Origin: OMG group bacterium
Lineage (GTDB): Bacteria > Pseudomonadota > Gammaproteobacteria > Pseudomonadales > Azotimanducaceae
DNA: 64,000 nt
Reading direction: 5' to 3'
Assembly (NCBI GenBank): GCA_012267385.1
Contig: JAAXGW010000005.1
Location: 1 to 64,000 of the forward strand
The notes under the pieces were generated by a model. It ran no database searches and was not told the DNA's origin. It saw only the letters and a list, made by a program, of their open reading frames with translations. Shown in pieces: positions 50,211 through 59,957 of the stretch. A program made the position numbers and the translations under genes. How positions within the stretch are numbered: position 1 is the first letter of the stretch; the number at the start of each line of letters is the position of its first letter.

Positions 50211-51170
50211 TCAGCCACTTAGCGGCTCATACGGGGACTTGTTGCTGATCTCAGAAAGTCGCTCTAACAATAAGGTATGTGCCCGTTTCCGTAATTTCTC
50301 GCTTTGTTGTTCACATACCAGGATTACCCTCGAAATACAACTGACTAGACCCATTACTCGTACGAAAGCACATTCTGTTAAACTCGGTTTATCGGGATAG
50401 TGGTACAGGACTCGCGTACAAAACGCGTCCCCTCCCCATCGCCATATTCCGACAAAATCTCGATACCGACATCCTTTGGTGTGATTCGACCAATCGATAA
50501 TACCAGACAATTGCTTCCGTTCATCGAGAAGTATGTGGTCCGCACCCAAATCTCCATGAATCAAAACACCCTCTGAGCTTGGTAGATCAAATTTGTACTG
50601 ATCAATGTACGACTTAATAGTCGTCCGTTTTGAATATGACAGTGTGCTGCGTGAAATACGACCAAGCTGTTCGTCTAAATCCTCGCTCCATGTGCGTAAG
50701 GTTGCGAGCGGATCGCAAACCTTGGAGACAGCCACGCCACTCATAGTATGAAGTTCATTCAATACGGTACCAAGCAGTCTTCCTAAACAGTCTTGGTCGA
50801 TTTCCTCCCCGCGAAAGTGTTCGAGGGAAGTTCCCGGAAGATACTCGTACCCAGAAATTGTTTCTGGGTACCCCCAGGGATGGTTCCAAATACACTTGAT
50901 CTTCGGAACGGAGGTTGATAGCTTGAGCTTTTGCGAAAACGCCTTTTCTGCAAGCGGGTCGAGTGTTTCCGAAACATGCTTTGGAAACCTAAATACCCAA
51001 GCTTCGTTGACTAAGTAGGACTGGAACTCAAGACCTTCACCTAGTTTTCTGACCGCGACTACACGCAGGCCCGAGTTTTCCTCAATGATTCGAGAGACTT
51101 TAGTTACCGACAAGGGTATGTCTATATAGTTTTCAGAATCAAAGTTCACAAGCCGATTGCCTCCGACCAA
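50211..51170 (-). CDS. APH-like phosphotransferase
   Basis: The 319-residue protein has the aminoglycoside phosphotransferase/choline kinase fold. Catalytic loop LIHGDLGADHILLDE (Asp base) and metal-binding IIDWSNH are intact, and EAWVFRFPKH supplies the N-lobe Lys region. Substrate cannot be told; many such proteins act on small metabolites and not antibiotics. The frame begins at a non-ATG codon region near 51170; a start further inside is possible. Single gene. Confidence 0.8.
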   Translation of the reverse strand: MVGGNRLVNFDSENYIDIPLSVTKVSRIIEENSGLRVVAVRKLGEGLEFQSYLVNEAWVFRFPKHVSETLDPLAEKAFSQKLKLSTSVPKIKCIWNHPWGYPETISGYEYLPGTSLEHFRGEEIDQDCLGRLLGTVLNELHTMSGVAVSKVCDPLATLRTWSEDLDEQLGRISRSTLSYSKRTTIKSYIDQYKFDLPSSEGVLIHGDLGADHILLDERKQLSGIIDWSNHTKGCRYRDFVGIWRWGGDAFCTRVLYHYPDKPSLTECAFVRVMGLVSCISRVILVCEQQSEKLRKRAHTLLLERLSEISNKSPYEPLSG

Positions 51171-51462
51171 TGTGTGGTACTCTGTCCAAAGTTATTAGCA
51201 TGCACTACTCCGTTAACAAGGTTGTCATGTAATGGTTGTTCGAATTTGACAGACCGAAATTCTAAGGTCGAGCATACCGTTTCATATAGTGATCGACGCA
51301 AATACGATAGTACATAGACGTTACTACTGATGAACACTTTCGTGCAGAATAACACTCAAGGTTAAATAGTAGTTTTTTTGTCGGTTTACAATTTGTTAAG
51401 GTTGATGCGAGTTTGCAATTCCGTTACTAACCGATCGCTCTCAATCTTGTTATTCCGTAATC

Positions 51463-52251
51463 ATGTCTGACAGCAAATTCTTATCAGAACGGGTAGCCTT
51501 AGTAACAGGTGGTGGGCGTGGCATTGGTCGCGCAATCTCTAAAGCTATTGCAGCAGCGGGTGCTACGGTAGCCATCAATTACCGCCGCGACGAAAGCGCT
51601 GCGCGAACGACGAAGGATGAGATACTAGCTGATGGAGGCGTCGCAGAGATTTTTCACGCTAGCGTCGATCGAGTCGAAGAGTGTGAAGCGTTAGTACATC
51701 AAGTATCTACAAATCTGGGTGCTATCACCATCTTGGTGAACAATGCAGGAATTGCGAGTCGCGGGTTATCGGTCGCAGAAACCCCCTCTCGAGAAGTCTT
51801 TCAATTAATGGGTACGCATGTGATTTCGGCACACACACTCTGTCGTCTGATAGTGCCGGAAATGAGAAAGGTGGCGAGTGGTGACATCATCATGATGTCA
51901 TGCGCAACCGCATTAAATCCCCTTGCCAACGGAGCACCCTATACGATGGCGAAAGTAGCTTTGGAAAATTTAGCGTATTCGCTTGCTAAAGAAGAGCGCG
52001 AACATGGAATCAAAGTCAATGTAGTAGCACCAGGACTAGTCGATACTGAAATGGGACGTCGCCTCATGCGAGCTCGCGCCGGAGTTATCAACATTCGGGA
52101 ACTTGACGACGTATCACCCTATGGGCACGTGTGTCAACCCGCTGAAGTTGCCAATTTGGTGATGTTCTTGTTGTCCCCGCAGAATACCTATATGACCGGT
52201 GAGAGACTCGCATATGACGGCGGTGGTACAGTCGATAATGACTGGTACTGA
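51463..52251 (+). CDS. SDR family oxidoreductase
   Basis: NAD(P)-dependent short-chain dehydrogenase of 262 residues. Cofactor motif GGGRGIGRAI near residue 17, NNAGIA structural motif, catalytic Ser in MMSCATALNP and catalytic YxxxK in YTMAK. The PGLVDTEMG segment is typical of classical FabG-like SDRs. No neighbouring fatty-acid genes, so a specific FabG role is not supported. Substrate unknown. Confidence 0.9.
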   Translation: MSDSKFLSERVALVTGGGRGIGRAISKAIAAAGATVAINYRRDESAARTTKDEILADGGVAEIFHASVDRVEECEALVHQVSTNLGAITILVNNAGIASRGLSVAETPSREVFQLMGTHVISAHTLCRLIVPEMRKVASGDIIMMSCATALNPLANGAPYTMAKVALENLAYSLAKEEREHGIKVNVVAPGLVDTEMGRRLMRARAGVINIRELDDVSPYGHVCQPAEVANLVMFLLSPQNTYMTGERLAYDGGGTVDNDWY

Positions 52252-52315
52252 TGGAAGGGACTACACAAGCTTTCTCATCAATTAATTGATGTTGAATACT
52301 TCATGATTAGATCTA

Positions 52316-53017
52316 ATGTGTGGTAGGTTTAACGTTACTTCTGATCCACTCCAAGCGGTGTTCATGGATCTTCTAGACCAGAACTACCCCGGGCCAAAAA
52401 ACTTCAACGTTGCTCCGACCTCAAATGCTTGGATGATTCACGGCAAACTGGACGCAAGCATGCCCTACACTACTGTTGAGGCCCGGTGGTGGTTGACACC
52501 GAATTGGGCCAAGGAGATTTCAACCAAATACTCGATGTTTAATGCACGTGCTGAAAGTCTTGAAAAGTCCCCAGCGTTTAGAATGCCTTTTCGGCGCAAA
52601 CGCTGTGTAGTACCAGTTTCTGGGTTCTACGAGTGGCAACGTGTTGACGACTGGAAACAACCTCATTACATCAAACCAGAAGAGAGTAACGCACTAATGC
52701 TTGCCGGTTTGTGGGATGAATGGCACAACCCTGAAGAAGATCAGGTTCTTACAAGCTTCACTATCGTTACGTGTGAAGCCGCAGACCCAATTAAGTTTCT
52801 TCACCACCGACAACCGGTGATGCTAGGGACGGACTACGTTGTAACTTGGCTGAATCACGACGCGGATACTGATGTACTCCATTCTCTAGTACGACTAAGA
52901 TTACCGCACTCTCTTGAAATCGTTCCCGTGTCCAATTACGTGGGTAACTCGAGAAACAATGGTGCGAGATGTATCGAACCTGTTGGCAATAGCCACCAGA
53001 TTGAACCACTAACCTAA
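52316..53017 (+). CDS. SRAP protein (YedK/HMCES-like)
   Basis: Crosslinks to abasic sites in single-stranded DNA and protects them. Cys2 (MCGRFN), which forms the thiazolidine adduct, is exposed after Met removal. Other active-site segments are NARAES, VSGFYEWQ and HHRQPVML (catalytic His). Length 233 is normal. ATG start fixed by the Cys2 requirement. It ends 6 bp from the convergent lpxA stop. Confidence 0.94.
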   Translation: MCGRFNVTSDPLQAVFMDLLDQNYPGPKNFNVAPTSNAWMIHGKLDASMPYTTVEARWWLTPNWAKEISTKYSMFNARAESLEKSPAFRMPFRRKRCVVPVSGFYEWQRVDDWKQPHYIKPEESNALMLAGLWDEWHNPEEDQVLTSFTIVTCEAADPIKFLHHRQPVMLGTDYVVTWLNHDADTDVLHSLVRLRLPHSLEIVPVSNYVGNSRNNGARCIEPVGNSHQIEPLT

Positions 53018-53023
53018 TCAGGC

Positions 53024-53839
53024 TTATTGGCTTGTATTAAACTCCAGGGTCGCAGTGTCTGGACGCGCGAGGCCGCGTTGTGAAGATTCAATTGCTTCAA
53101 TCATGAGTTGAATATAAGGTTTGTCTCCTAACTCATCTTTCACACGTTGAACCGCTTCTTCAAGCCTGAGCTCACGGAGGAACAGTGTTCGAAAGGCTTT
53201 CCGAACGTCGCGAATCTCATCGGCAGTGTATCCGGCTCGTTCCATGCCAACCTTGTTTACGATACGCATTGTCGCCGGTACTCCTTCCGCAATGACAAAT
53301 GGTAGTACGTCTTGAACGACCCGCGCAAGACCGGCAACGAGCGCGGTGGTTCCGACATGACAAAACTGGTGAATTCCACACAAGCCACCTAAGTTTGCAC
53401 GATCACCAATCACAACATGACCACCTAAAGTTGCACCGTGGGACATAATCACTTTGTTTCCTACTTTGCAGTTATGTGCAACATGCGCGTGTGCAAGAAG
53501 CGCGCAGTCATCACCGATTTCTGTGGATGATTCTGCTTCAGTTCCGCTGTGGATACTCACGAATTCTCGAATAATGTTCCGGTCTCCAATCTTGGTGTAA
53601 GAAACCGTTCCAGGTACGAATTTTTGGTCCTGAGATTGCACGCCAAGAGTAACAAAAGGAAATATCTCACAGTCCCCTCCGATAGATGTATGCTCACCGA
53701 TGACTACATGCGAGTGTAAGTGCGTACCAGGACCGATTGTGACGTTCCCACCCACCACACAGTACGGACCAATCACGCAACCATCTCCCAAATCTGCATC
53801 TGGACTCACTTCGGCAAACTTGTCAATACAAACGGTCAT
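53024..53839 (-). CDS. lpxA: UDP-GlcNAc acyltransferase
   Basis: First enzyme of lipid A synthesis, a cytoplasmic trimer with a left-handed beta helix. Repeating hexapeptides fill residues 10-190 (IGPYCVVGGNVTIGPG and similar). The catalytic His lies in LAHAHVAHNCKVG, and the C-terminal helical domain starts about residue 200. Length 271 is near the usual 262. It stands alone here, away from the common lpxD-fabZ-lpxA-lpxB operon, so a second copy or lineage-specific relocation is possible. Confidence 0.9.
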   Translation of the reverse strand: MTVCIDKFAEVSPDADLGDGCVIGPYCVVGGNVTIGPGTHLHSHVVIGEHTSIGGDCEIFPFVTLGVQSQDQKFVPGTVSYTKIGDRNIIREFVSIHSGTEAESSTEIGDDCALLAHAHVAHNCKVGNKVIMSHGATLGGHVVIGDRANLGGLCGIHQFCHVGTTALVAGLARVVQDVLPFVIAEGVPATMRIVNKVGMERAGYTADEIRDVRKAFRTLFLRELRLEEAVQRVKDELGDKPYIQLMIEAIESSQRGLARPDTATLEFNTSQ

Positions 53840-54303
53840 GTCCTGTTAACTTCCTCCAAATCGATGAATTATCGCTAGGTCGACTCCCTTAAACCGAGTA
53901 TTTTGTGTGAACGGCTCAAAACGGTCAATTCAAGAGGGGCTGAACATCCATGATGCACAGTATTTGAACTAGCGTTTCGAGCACTGAAATTTTGACAGTG
54001 TCACTTATTTCAGGAAGCAGTCAGTGCACTTTTTTGCGAACAGAAGCTATTTCCAGAACCTTCCCGTTGGATCGCAAATCTCTTTGATCTTCAACTAATC
54101 GTAAATGTCGAAACGACAAAAGTGTGTACTTACTATTTCAGCCGTGAAATTTGAGATGTGCTAATGAAAACCAGACTTGAATTTCGTTCTGCACCAGGTC
54201 ACACGTAAGACTAATGATTGAACGTTGAAGGATTTAGTGTTCTACGGTTCGCACAGATTAAACTCTTTAGAGTAACCGATAATTCGGTTCGAAATTCAGA
54301 CAC
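53840..54303. other. Gap before the defence island
   Basis: About 460 bp between lpxA (start side) and the 3' end of the restriction-modification gene. AT-rich; I see no ORF, tRNA or attachment-site-like repeat in it. Confidence 0.4.
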
Positions 54304-54664
54304 TCACCCAGACTGATGAGCCCTTAGGATTCGAGTAGCCTGCCCTGGAGCAATCAGATGCAAGTCGCACAAAATCGATGAACAAAAAACACTAGCCAAG
54401 GACTGATTTGCAGGGGAAGCAATCAAGATCGCCCAATCTTGAATACTCGTGTTTGTTGAGAGCCTTGGATGGCTGCTAAGTCCGGTAGTATTCGAGTTGC
54501 TAACGCCGCAATTTTCATGTTGTTTCCGCTGCTCGTCATGATTGCGGGCTGAGGATTCTTGATGCTTGTAGTGTTCCCGTCGCGCAAAGGTCTGGTAGGA
54601 GACGGGATGCGAGACACCCGTGAATTGCTTTGTTTGACGGACTTGTACTGATGATTGGTATAGG
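54304..54664 (-). repeat. Three out-of-frame C-terminal motif cassettes
   Basis: On the - strand, R1 (54664-54536), R2 (54554-54423) and R3 (54444-54304) each encode a version of the same roughly 38-residue motif, in three different frames. The Asp-Leu cores are RLLPDL (54592), RILPDL (54482) and SILCDL (54366), 110 and 116 bp apart. Each ends in a variant of Q-x-[ST]-R-[IV]-[LF] (QASRIL, QQTRVF, QATRIL), with a stop four to seven codons later. DNA similarity is low but the protein pattern is kept, which suggests selection on all three frames. Confidence 0.75.
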
Positions 54665-57600
54665 TCGGGGGGGGTAAGTGCGGTTTCTCGAGGAAAAAGT
54701 TTAGATGCTGATTTTCCGGCTGAAATTATGTCAAAGTCTTCATACACAAAGCACTTTGTAAATGGACGGTACAAAACTTCGCGGATCTTAGTCTCGTCAA
54801 AACTCAACATCTTTCTTGTTCTAAGTGTTTTCTTCAAAGTATCAGTCCATTTAATCGACGAAATGGAGCTAGAAGCAATTACTCGATTTAACGCTTCTTC
54901 TGTAGGTTCAGATTCGTCATATTGTTTACGGCAACGTCCAAACTCTTCGATTAGCCTTAAGATTTTTTTACGTAGTTCTTCTTTTGAGAAAGCATATGCG
55001 TAGCTGTCTAAACTTGTCGCTATACCTCGACAATGAAAGTCCACCAACCACTCATTGCCTGCCCCTAGTTTTGGACTACAAACGTGCAGGAGATTGTCGA
55101 ATTCTGGATTTCGTAAATCGATCCAATCGTGCTGACTAGTCACTGGAACTTCCTGAAAGATCTCACTATTTGGATCACACATTTGGCTCAGCCACTCAAA
55201 CTTGGACACAAGATTGAATCGTTCCGGTACCATGGCAAAATGTAAATTGCCTACACCATCACTTTTCACTTTGTGAGGATTACGTACAAGAAAGGTGATT
55301 TGAACACCGTTTCGAGTCGTCCTACCGAACACGTTGGAATTCTCTTTTCTTCTCTCTTCTCCCTGCTTATACGCGTTCCCCCGAAGATTTACTACAAAGA
55401 TGTCGGAAAATTCATCCCGCAACGTCTTGCGCATACCAGCAAGCGATGTTCCGTCTGTTAAACTGTTTGGAGATACGAACGCGATGATGGAAGGCAAATT
55501 GTCTGAATTTTTCACGATTCGGTCGGTAGCCCACCTGAACGCCGACACAAACAAGTTACCAGCTGCATTACCTCCTGCGGTCTTACCATCTATCTTTCGA
55601 TGTTCATGTACATATGTTTCTAATATTCTTGCTTTGATTTCTCTATACTGAGTCTTCGTGGCAGTTTCTGACGCATCGTCTTTGCCCGTCGACCACGGTG
55701 GATTCCCTAGGATTACGCGAATTGGCACGTCAAGTTGCTCTTGTGCTCGACGTGTGTTGTACTTGAGATCGCCAAATAACATGTCTGTGTTTTCGGTCGT
55801 TTCTAAATGAAACGTATCGGCTAACACTATGTGTTCAAACGGGTCGTAGTCCACCTTGTACCGATCCGGTTCTCCATAGGTTATCATCGTTCGTCTATGT
55901 TTGGTTTCCTCGATCTTTAATGCCGAAATGTAATACGCAAGCAGCACCAATTCATTTGCATGCATTTCTTTTTCATACTTACGCTCGAGATCGTTATCGT
56001 CGATGATGTATTCACCAAAATCATTCTTACACTCCAATAAGTGTGCAAGAAACGTACCAGTTCCCGCAAACGGATCGAGAATGTGAACGTCTCTAGCAGT
56101 TAAACCTCGAGAGAATTCCTTGCGACACAATTTGTCAACAAACTTGATCATAAAGTCGACTAGTTCGATGGGGGTATAGGCGATCCCCATCGTTTTGACT
56201 TCGTCCGGCATTGCTTTTTGAAAGAATCCATCAAATATACTTCTTAAAACATCAAGCCTTCGACTCGGTTCTTCGGCACTCTTAAACGCGGTGTTCATCA
56301 TTCGATAAGCATGTTTTAACGGTTGACGTTCCTGGTCAAAGTCCGCGCCGACTTCAGACAATGTCGTCATGATATTGGCCATGCTCTGGGTGATAGGATT
56401 GCGATCTGCAAATTTTGAGTCGCTGAAAACTTCGTCGAACACAGGCACTGTTACTAGATGGTGTGTAACCATACGAACAGTTTCTTCAAATGAAATATTT
56501 GGACTTACCGATACCAATAACGATTCGTGAAATAATTCAAACTCTTTGCAAACCATGGGATAGTGTTTGATCAAAGCATCTAGTCTAATCTTGATCTGAT
56601 CACTAACGACCCCAGCTTTTTCACCCCAGTTCGGATACATGTGTCGATCACCGCAAACGTCTAACATCACTGAACTAAAGTGCTTGTTGAGCCTGTGAAT
56701 GCTGTCTGGAGGTATTGACACACTACTTGCCGATCCTCCATTCCCACCATTGGTTTCCAGTGTTCTTGTTGGGATCCGTAGCTCAATTGGCATGGTGCGT
56801 GCTTCAAGCATGTGCGCGATCCGTTCGTCATGGGATCTCAACGCACGTACTACGTCCCAGACAGGTTTGAAATCACTTGCTGAAAGTAAGTGTTCTGGAG
56901 ACACTTCCTCATTTGCAAAAAAATCTTGAAATGCCGGGACAACAACGGGTATGACGACATAACCAATTTTCTTACTTTCGGCTCGACGCATGACTCGGCC
57001 TACTGCTTGCGTTACGTCCACTGGGGAAGATCGACTTTGAAGAAAAACAATAGCATCTAAAGCTGGGATGTCGACTCCCTCTGAGAGAACTCCAACGTTT
57101 GTAAGCACTCTACAAACTCCATCGTCGGTTGCATGACGCAGCGATTCGATTAACGTATGTCGATCGGATGAAGGAGTCTTCGCTTCAAGATGCTCAACAG
57201 TGAGGTCCAAATATGATTTTGTACCGTCTTGTGAAATGTTTTGATGCCATCTTGCGATATCACGCCACAGTTTAGCAGCCATTTTTGAATGTGAAATACG
57301 TGAGGTAAACGCAATTGCACTGCGAGCATGTTGATGGATGGCTTGAGAGAGTTCTCCGAGATTTCGATTGGGGTCGTAGTCTTGGGAAGACGGTCTAGCT
57401 AACGCATCCCAGCAACCAGCTAGCCTAACTACAGTCTCCGCATTTACGAGTTTACCGTCTTCAAACGCTATCGGATTGTCTTTAGCTATGTCTAGATAAT
57501 CTTGCTCAGACACGCCAATTACGACTACTCGATAGTCCGATAGCCATCCCCCATCGATTGCCGTAGCAAAACTCATCCGATATGCTTCAGGACCATAGGT

Positions 57601-58818
57601 TCCCTCGTCGTCCATGGAATAACTTTGGCCATCGAAAGATTTTTCCGCCATTCTTTTTCTCACATTTTCCGCGAACACTCGCGGGGTCGCTGTCATATAC
57701 AGTCTCTTTTTCGCGGAAACATTCTCGTTCTCATGAATCAATTGGAACCGTTTGGTGGTTTTCTTCTGAATTTGCGGGGATGCTTCAATTCCAGTAGTTC
57801 GGTGAGCTTCATCACAAATCGCTAGGTCAAAGCTGAAGTGTCGCAAAGACCCCGTTTTCAATGCTTCGACGAGTTTGATCGTAGACTGATAGGTTGAAAA
57901 CACAACCCGCATTTTTTCTTTTGGTACTGGCTGTGCCAGTGCATCTGAAATTTTCTCAAGCTTTGTGGTTACAGGCATATACAGCTCACTAAATACACCA
58001 CGTACGTACCCTTCTTTATTTCCATCCGGGTCTTTACCGGTCGAAACATCAGAGCAAATACCTACGTATTGATGTTCAATCGAACGATGTCGAGACCACT
58101 CTCGCATCATCTGACCCATTAGTGAGATACTTGGTACCAGATACAGAACCGTTTTGCCAACACCAACAATTTCTTCAGCCACTTTCAACGCGATAAAACT
58201 CTTGCCGGTCCCACATGGCAGAATCAATTTACCACGGTCGTTATCGACAAAGTTTTTTGAAATTGCGTCTAGAGCTTCTGCCTGATACGGTCGCAAGACG
58301 TGTGGTTTGAAATCAATCTCTAAGTCGTCAATTTGATGAGGTATGTACTTCCGCCAATCTTCGACCCATCCATCGATGTCATTGAGTCGCAAAATTTGAA
58401 CACGAGGATTGGCTTTCTCCAACTTCTCTTCGCCGTTTTTTGCAATACGGCGATCCGCGACGAGGACCCGCTCGCCAAAAATATCTGCGTTGTCTGATAA
58501 GGATAGAAACGAGTCGATCTGCCCAGTTGAGATATCCGATAGTCCATACTTTGCTTGAATTGCGACAAATTTTTGCTCACCCCAAGTCTCATTCGTAAGT
58601 GCTACTAAGTCAATTCCCTTGTCACCTTTGCTGTACCCAAATTCGCTGCGATGAGGCCAATCAGGCCATAACCAGACATCTTCGAATCTCGACTTTCCCC
58701 ATTCAGAAGGGTGAACACGCAGTGCTTGCCGTAAAACTATTTCAAACTGTCTACCTTGTTCTTGGGGCGTTGTTGTGCTATCAATGCCAACCCCTAGTGC
58801 TTCACGTAAGTACCCCAT
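54304..58818 (-). CDS. Type ISP-like nuclease-helicase-methyltransferase
   Basis: The single-chain restriction-modification enzyme is 1504 residues in the frame given. The Mrr-like nuclease has Asp70 (GIDLVAL) and QAK 88-90. The helicase has Walker A CGTGKS (202-207), DEAH 336-339, MTATPR near 376 and motif VI QAVGRVMRR (604-612). The adenine methyltransferase has DPFAGTGTF (915-923) and NPPW (1039-1042), followed by a recognition region. Relatives such as LlaGI/LlaBIII act as one chain that methylates, translocates and cleaves. Here the usual helical C-terminal domain is missing and is encoded by the gene just upstream. The last 120 codons follow a C8 tract and depend on its length. ATG abuts the upstream stop (TAAATG). 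Confidence 0.88.
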   Translation of the reverse strand: MGYLREALGVGIDSTTTPQEQGRQFEIVLRQALRVHPSEWGKSRFEDVWLWPDWPHRSEFGYSKGDKGIDLVALTNETWGEQKFVAIQAKYGLSDISTGQIDSFLSLSDNADIFGERVLVADRRIAKNGEEKLEKANPRVQILRLNDIDGWVEDWRKYIPHQIDDLEIDFKPHVLRPYQAEALDAISKNFVDNDRGKLILPCGTGKSFIALKVAEEIVGVGKTVLYLVPSISLMGQMMREWSRHRSIEHQYVGICSDVSTGKDPDGNKEGYVRGVFSELYMPVTTKLEKISDALAQPVPKEKMRVVFSTYQSTIKLVEALKTGSLRHFSFDLAICDEAHRTTGIEASPQIQKKTTKRFQLIHENENVSAKKRLYMTATPRVFAENVRKRMAEKSFDGQSYSMDDEGTYGPEAYRMSFATAIDGGWLSDYRVVVIGVSEQDYLDIAKDNPIAFEDGKLVNAETVVRLAGCWDALARPSSQDYDPNRNLGELSQAIHQHARSAIAFTSRISHSKMAAKLWRDIARWHQNISQDGTKSYLDLTVEHLEAKTPSSDRHTLIESLRHATDDGVCRVLTNVGVLSEGVDIPALDAIVFLQSRSSPVDVTQAVGRVMRRAESKKIGYVVIPVVVPAFQDFFANEEVSPEHLLSASDFKPVWDVVRALRSHDERIAHMLEARTMPIELRIPTRTLETNGGNGGSASSVSIPPDSIHRLNKHFSSVMLDVCGDRHMYPNWGEKAGVVSDQIKIRLDALIKHYPMVCKEFELFHESLLVSVSPNISFEETVRMVTHHLVTVPVFDEVFSDSKFADRNPITQSMANIMTTLSEVGADFDQERQPLKHAYRMMNTAFKSAEEPSRRLDVLRSIFDGFFQKAMPDEVKTMGIAYTPIELVDFMIKFVDKLCRKEFSRGLTARDVHILDPFAGTGTFLAHLLECKNDFGEYIIDDNDLERKYEKEMHANELVLLAYYISALKIEETKHRRTMITYGEPDRYKVDYDPFEHIVLADTFHLETTENTDMLFGDLKYNTRRAQEQLDVPIRVILGNPPWSTGKDDASETATKTQYREIKARILETYVHEHRKIDGKTAGGNAAGNLFVSAFRWATDRIVKNSDNLPSIIAFVSPNSLTDGTSLAGMRKTLRDEFSDIFVVNLRGNAYKQGEERRKENSNVFGRTTRNGVQITFLVRNPHKVKSDGVGNLHFAMVPERFNLVSKFEWLSQMCDPNSEIFQEVPVTSQHDWIDLRNPEFDNLLHVCSPKLGAGNEWLVDFHCRGIATSLDSYAYAFSKEELRKKILRLIEEFGRCRKQYDESEPTEEALNRVIASSSISSIKWTDTLKKTLRTRKMLSFDETKIREVLYRPFTKCFVYEDFDIISAGKSASKLFPRETALTPPDLYQSSVQVRQTKQFTGVSHPVSYQTFARREHYKHQESSARNHDEQRKQHENCGVSNSNTTGLSSHPRLSTNTSIQDWAILIASPANQSLASVFCSSILCDLHLIAPGQATRILRAHQSG
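54667..54674 (-). repeat. C8 homopolymer in R-M gene
   Basis: Eight consecutive C on the coding (-) strand at about codon 1382 of the restriction-modification gene. With 8 C the reading frame ends at 54304; with 7 it would end at 54423; with 9 (or 6) at 54536. A tract of this length is prone to slippage. Confidence 0.9.
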
Positions 58819-59487
58819 TTATATCTTTTCGGAAGGAAGCGATGGAGGAAGAGAATCGACAATCTCACTTGTGCGAATACCAATAAATGCAAGTCGTCGT
58901 AAATGTCTCACCAATTCAAAAGAATCGTTTTCCCATACATACCAATCGTTGGGATCATCGACGATCCCGGATTCAGAATCAAATTTTCGACGCAAACTAT
59001 CGACTGCCCATTCGAGCGGAGAACGTCCAGATATTTGATATGTGTGTGCGCTTGAAGGTATCCCTATAAGTTTGCAGGTGCTGTTTATTTCGAGGACCGA
59101 CTTATTCGAATCTGCCCAGTTCATTCTCTCTTCGATCTGATAGTGTCCGTCGTCATCCAATTCAATTTCTAACTTCGCTTCTGGCACTGTTTCAAAATCT
59201 GCGTGTAACCTAAACAGTTCGTTTCCGGCCTCTTGAAAGGCTCGAAATGCGACGAGTCCACCCGGTACAAGGGGAATTCGCGGTAGGTTCTTCTGTAACT
59301 CGTTTTTAAATTTGGCGCGCCAGTCGGGAGCGTGCATGACACCGTACAGATACTCCCAAATGTCCGATTTCGATATTTTGGAGGAATAGACTTCTTGAAA
59401 CTTTTTCAAACTCCAATCGCTAATGTTGTTGAAATCGTCCTCGCGATCTTCACCTTCAGTGTGGAAGAAGTCATGCTCATCACTCAT
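58819..59487 (-). CDS. Detached C-terminal domain of type ISP-like enzyme
   Basis: The 222-residue protein matches what normally forms the C-terminus of helicase-methyltransferase fusion enzymes. It has SDIWEYLYGVMHAPDWRAKF, LPRIPLV, then SGRSPLEWAVDSLRRK, SGIVDDPNDW and a LRRLAFIGIRT end. In relatives this part follows the methyltransferase/recognition region. Here it is a separate gene directly 5' of the main gene, with stop and start touching (TAAATG). It probably acts as a subunit in trans. An alternative is the remnant of a tandem duplication of the whole gene. ATG start at 59485-59487. Confidence 0.8.
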   Translation of the reverse strand: MSDEHDFFHTEGEDREDDFNNISDWSLKKFQEVYSSKISKSDIWEYLYGVMHAPDWRAKFKNELQKNLPRIPLVPGGLVAFRAFQEAGNELFRLHADFETVPEAKLEIELDDDGHYQIEERMNWADSNKSVLEINSTCKLIGIPSSAHTYQISGRSPLEWAVDSLRRKFDSESGIVDDPNDWYVWENDSFELVRHLRRLAFIGIRTSEIVDSLPPSLPSEKI

Positions 59488-59957
59488 TCATTAAACCTTT
59501 AATTTGTCGAACCAATTCGTTAAAAAAATTGAATTTTAATTCTGGAACAAATTTTTCTCTTAAGTTAAGCCAAAGCATGGCTGCCGCAAAGAAAGCAGAA
59601 CAAATTATTTCAGTTCAACTACTTGAAAGCGAGGAGTGGTGTCCGCTGCTTATCAGAATCGTAAGTTTGCCTCTGCTGCTTGTTAACCCCGTCTTCAAAC
59701 GAAAACTAGAAATGATCAGAACTACAGTGCAAGAATAAAAAGGGAACATGCCGTTTAAACAGCCGTGTGTTGTGAATGGTGAATGTCAAGCAAGGGATTC
59801 CACTTAGTAACCGTTGCGCGTTCTCAAGCTTCTCCTCGTTGCTGTCACACAATGTTCAGTACTTGTTAAACTTCAAAACATGGTTTCCCACTCTGTCCTA
59901 GCCAACGTAAAATTGACTCGCTACACAACACGCAATAACGTATTAACTGGATTCGAT
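59488..59957. other. Divergent control region of defence island
   Basis: A 470-bp gap between the - strand R-M operon and the + strand DUF262 gene, which must contain both promoters. A + strand ORF at 59529-59738 has no recognisable features and is probably chance. Confidence 0.4.

Noticed and set aside
50211..51170. Aminoglycoside resistance gene
   Set aside because: Only the kinase fold is supported; nothing ties it to antibiotic substrates or a mobile context.
51463..52251. Calling the SDR fabG
   Set aside because: Motifs are generic to classical SDRs and no fatty-acid synthesis genes are adjacent.
59529..59738. 69-codon ORF in the divergent defence-island gap
   Set aside because: No ribosome-binding site or family features; the region must hold two promoters.
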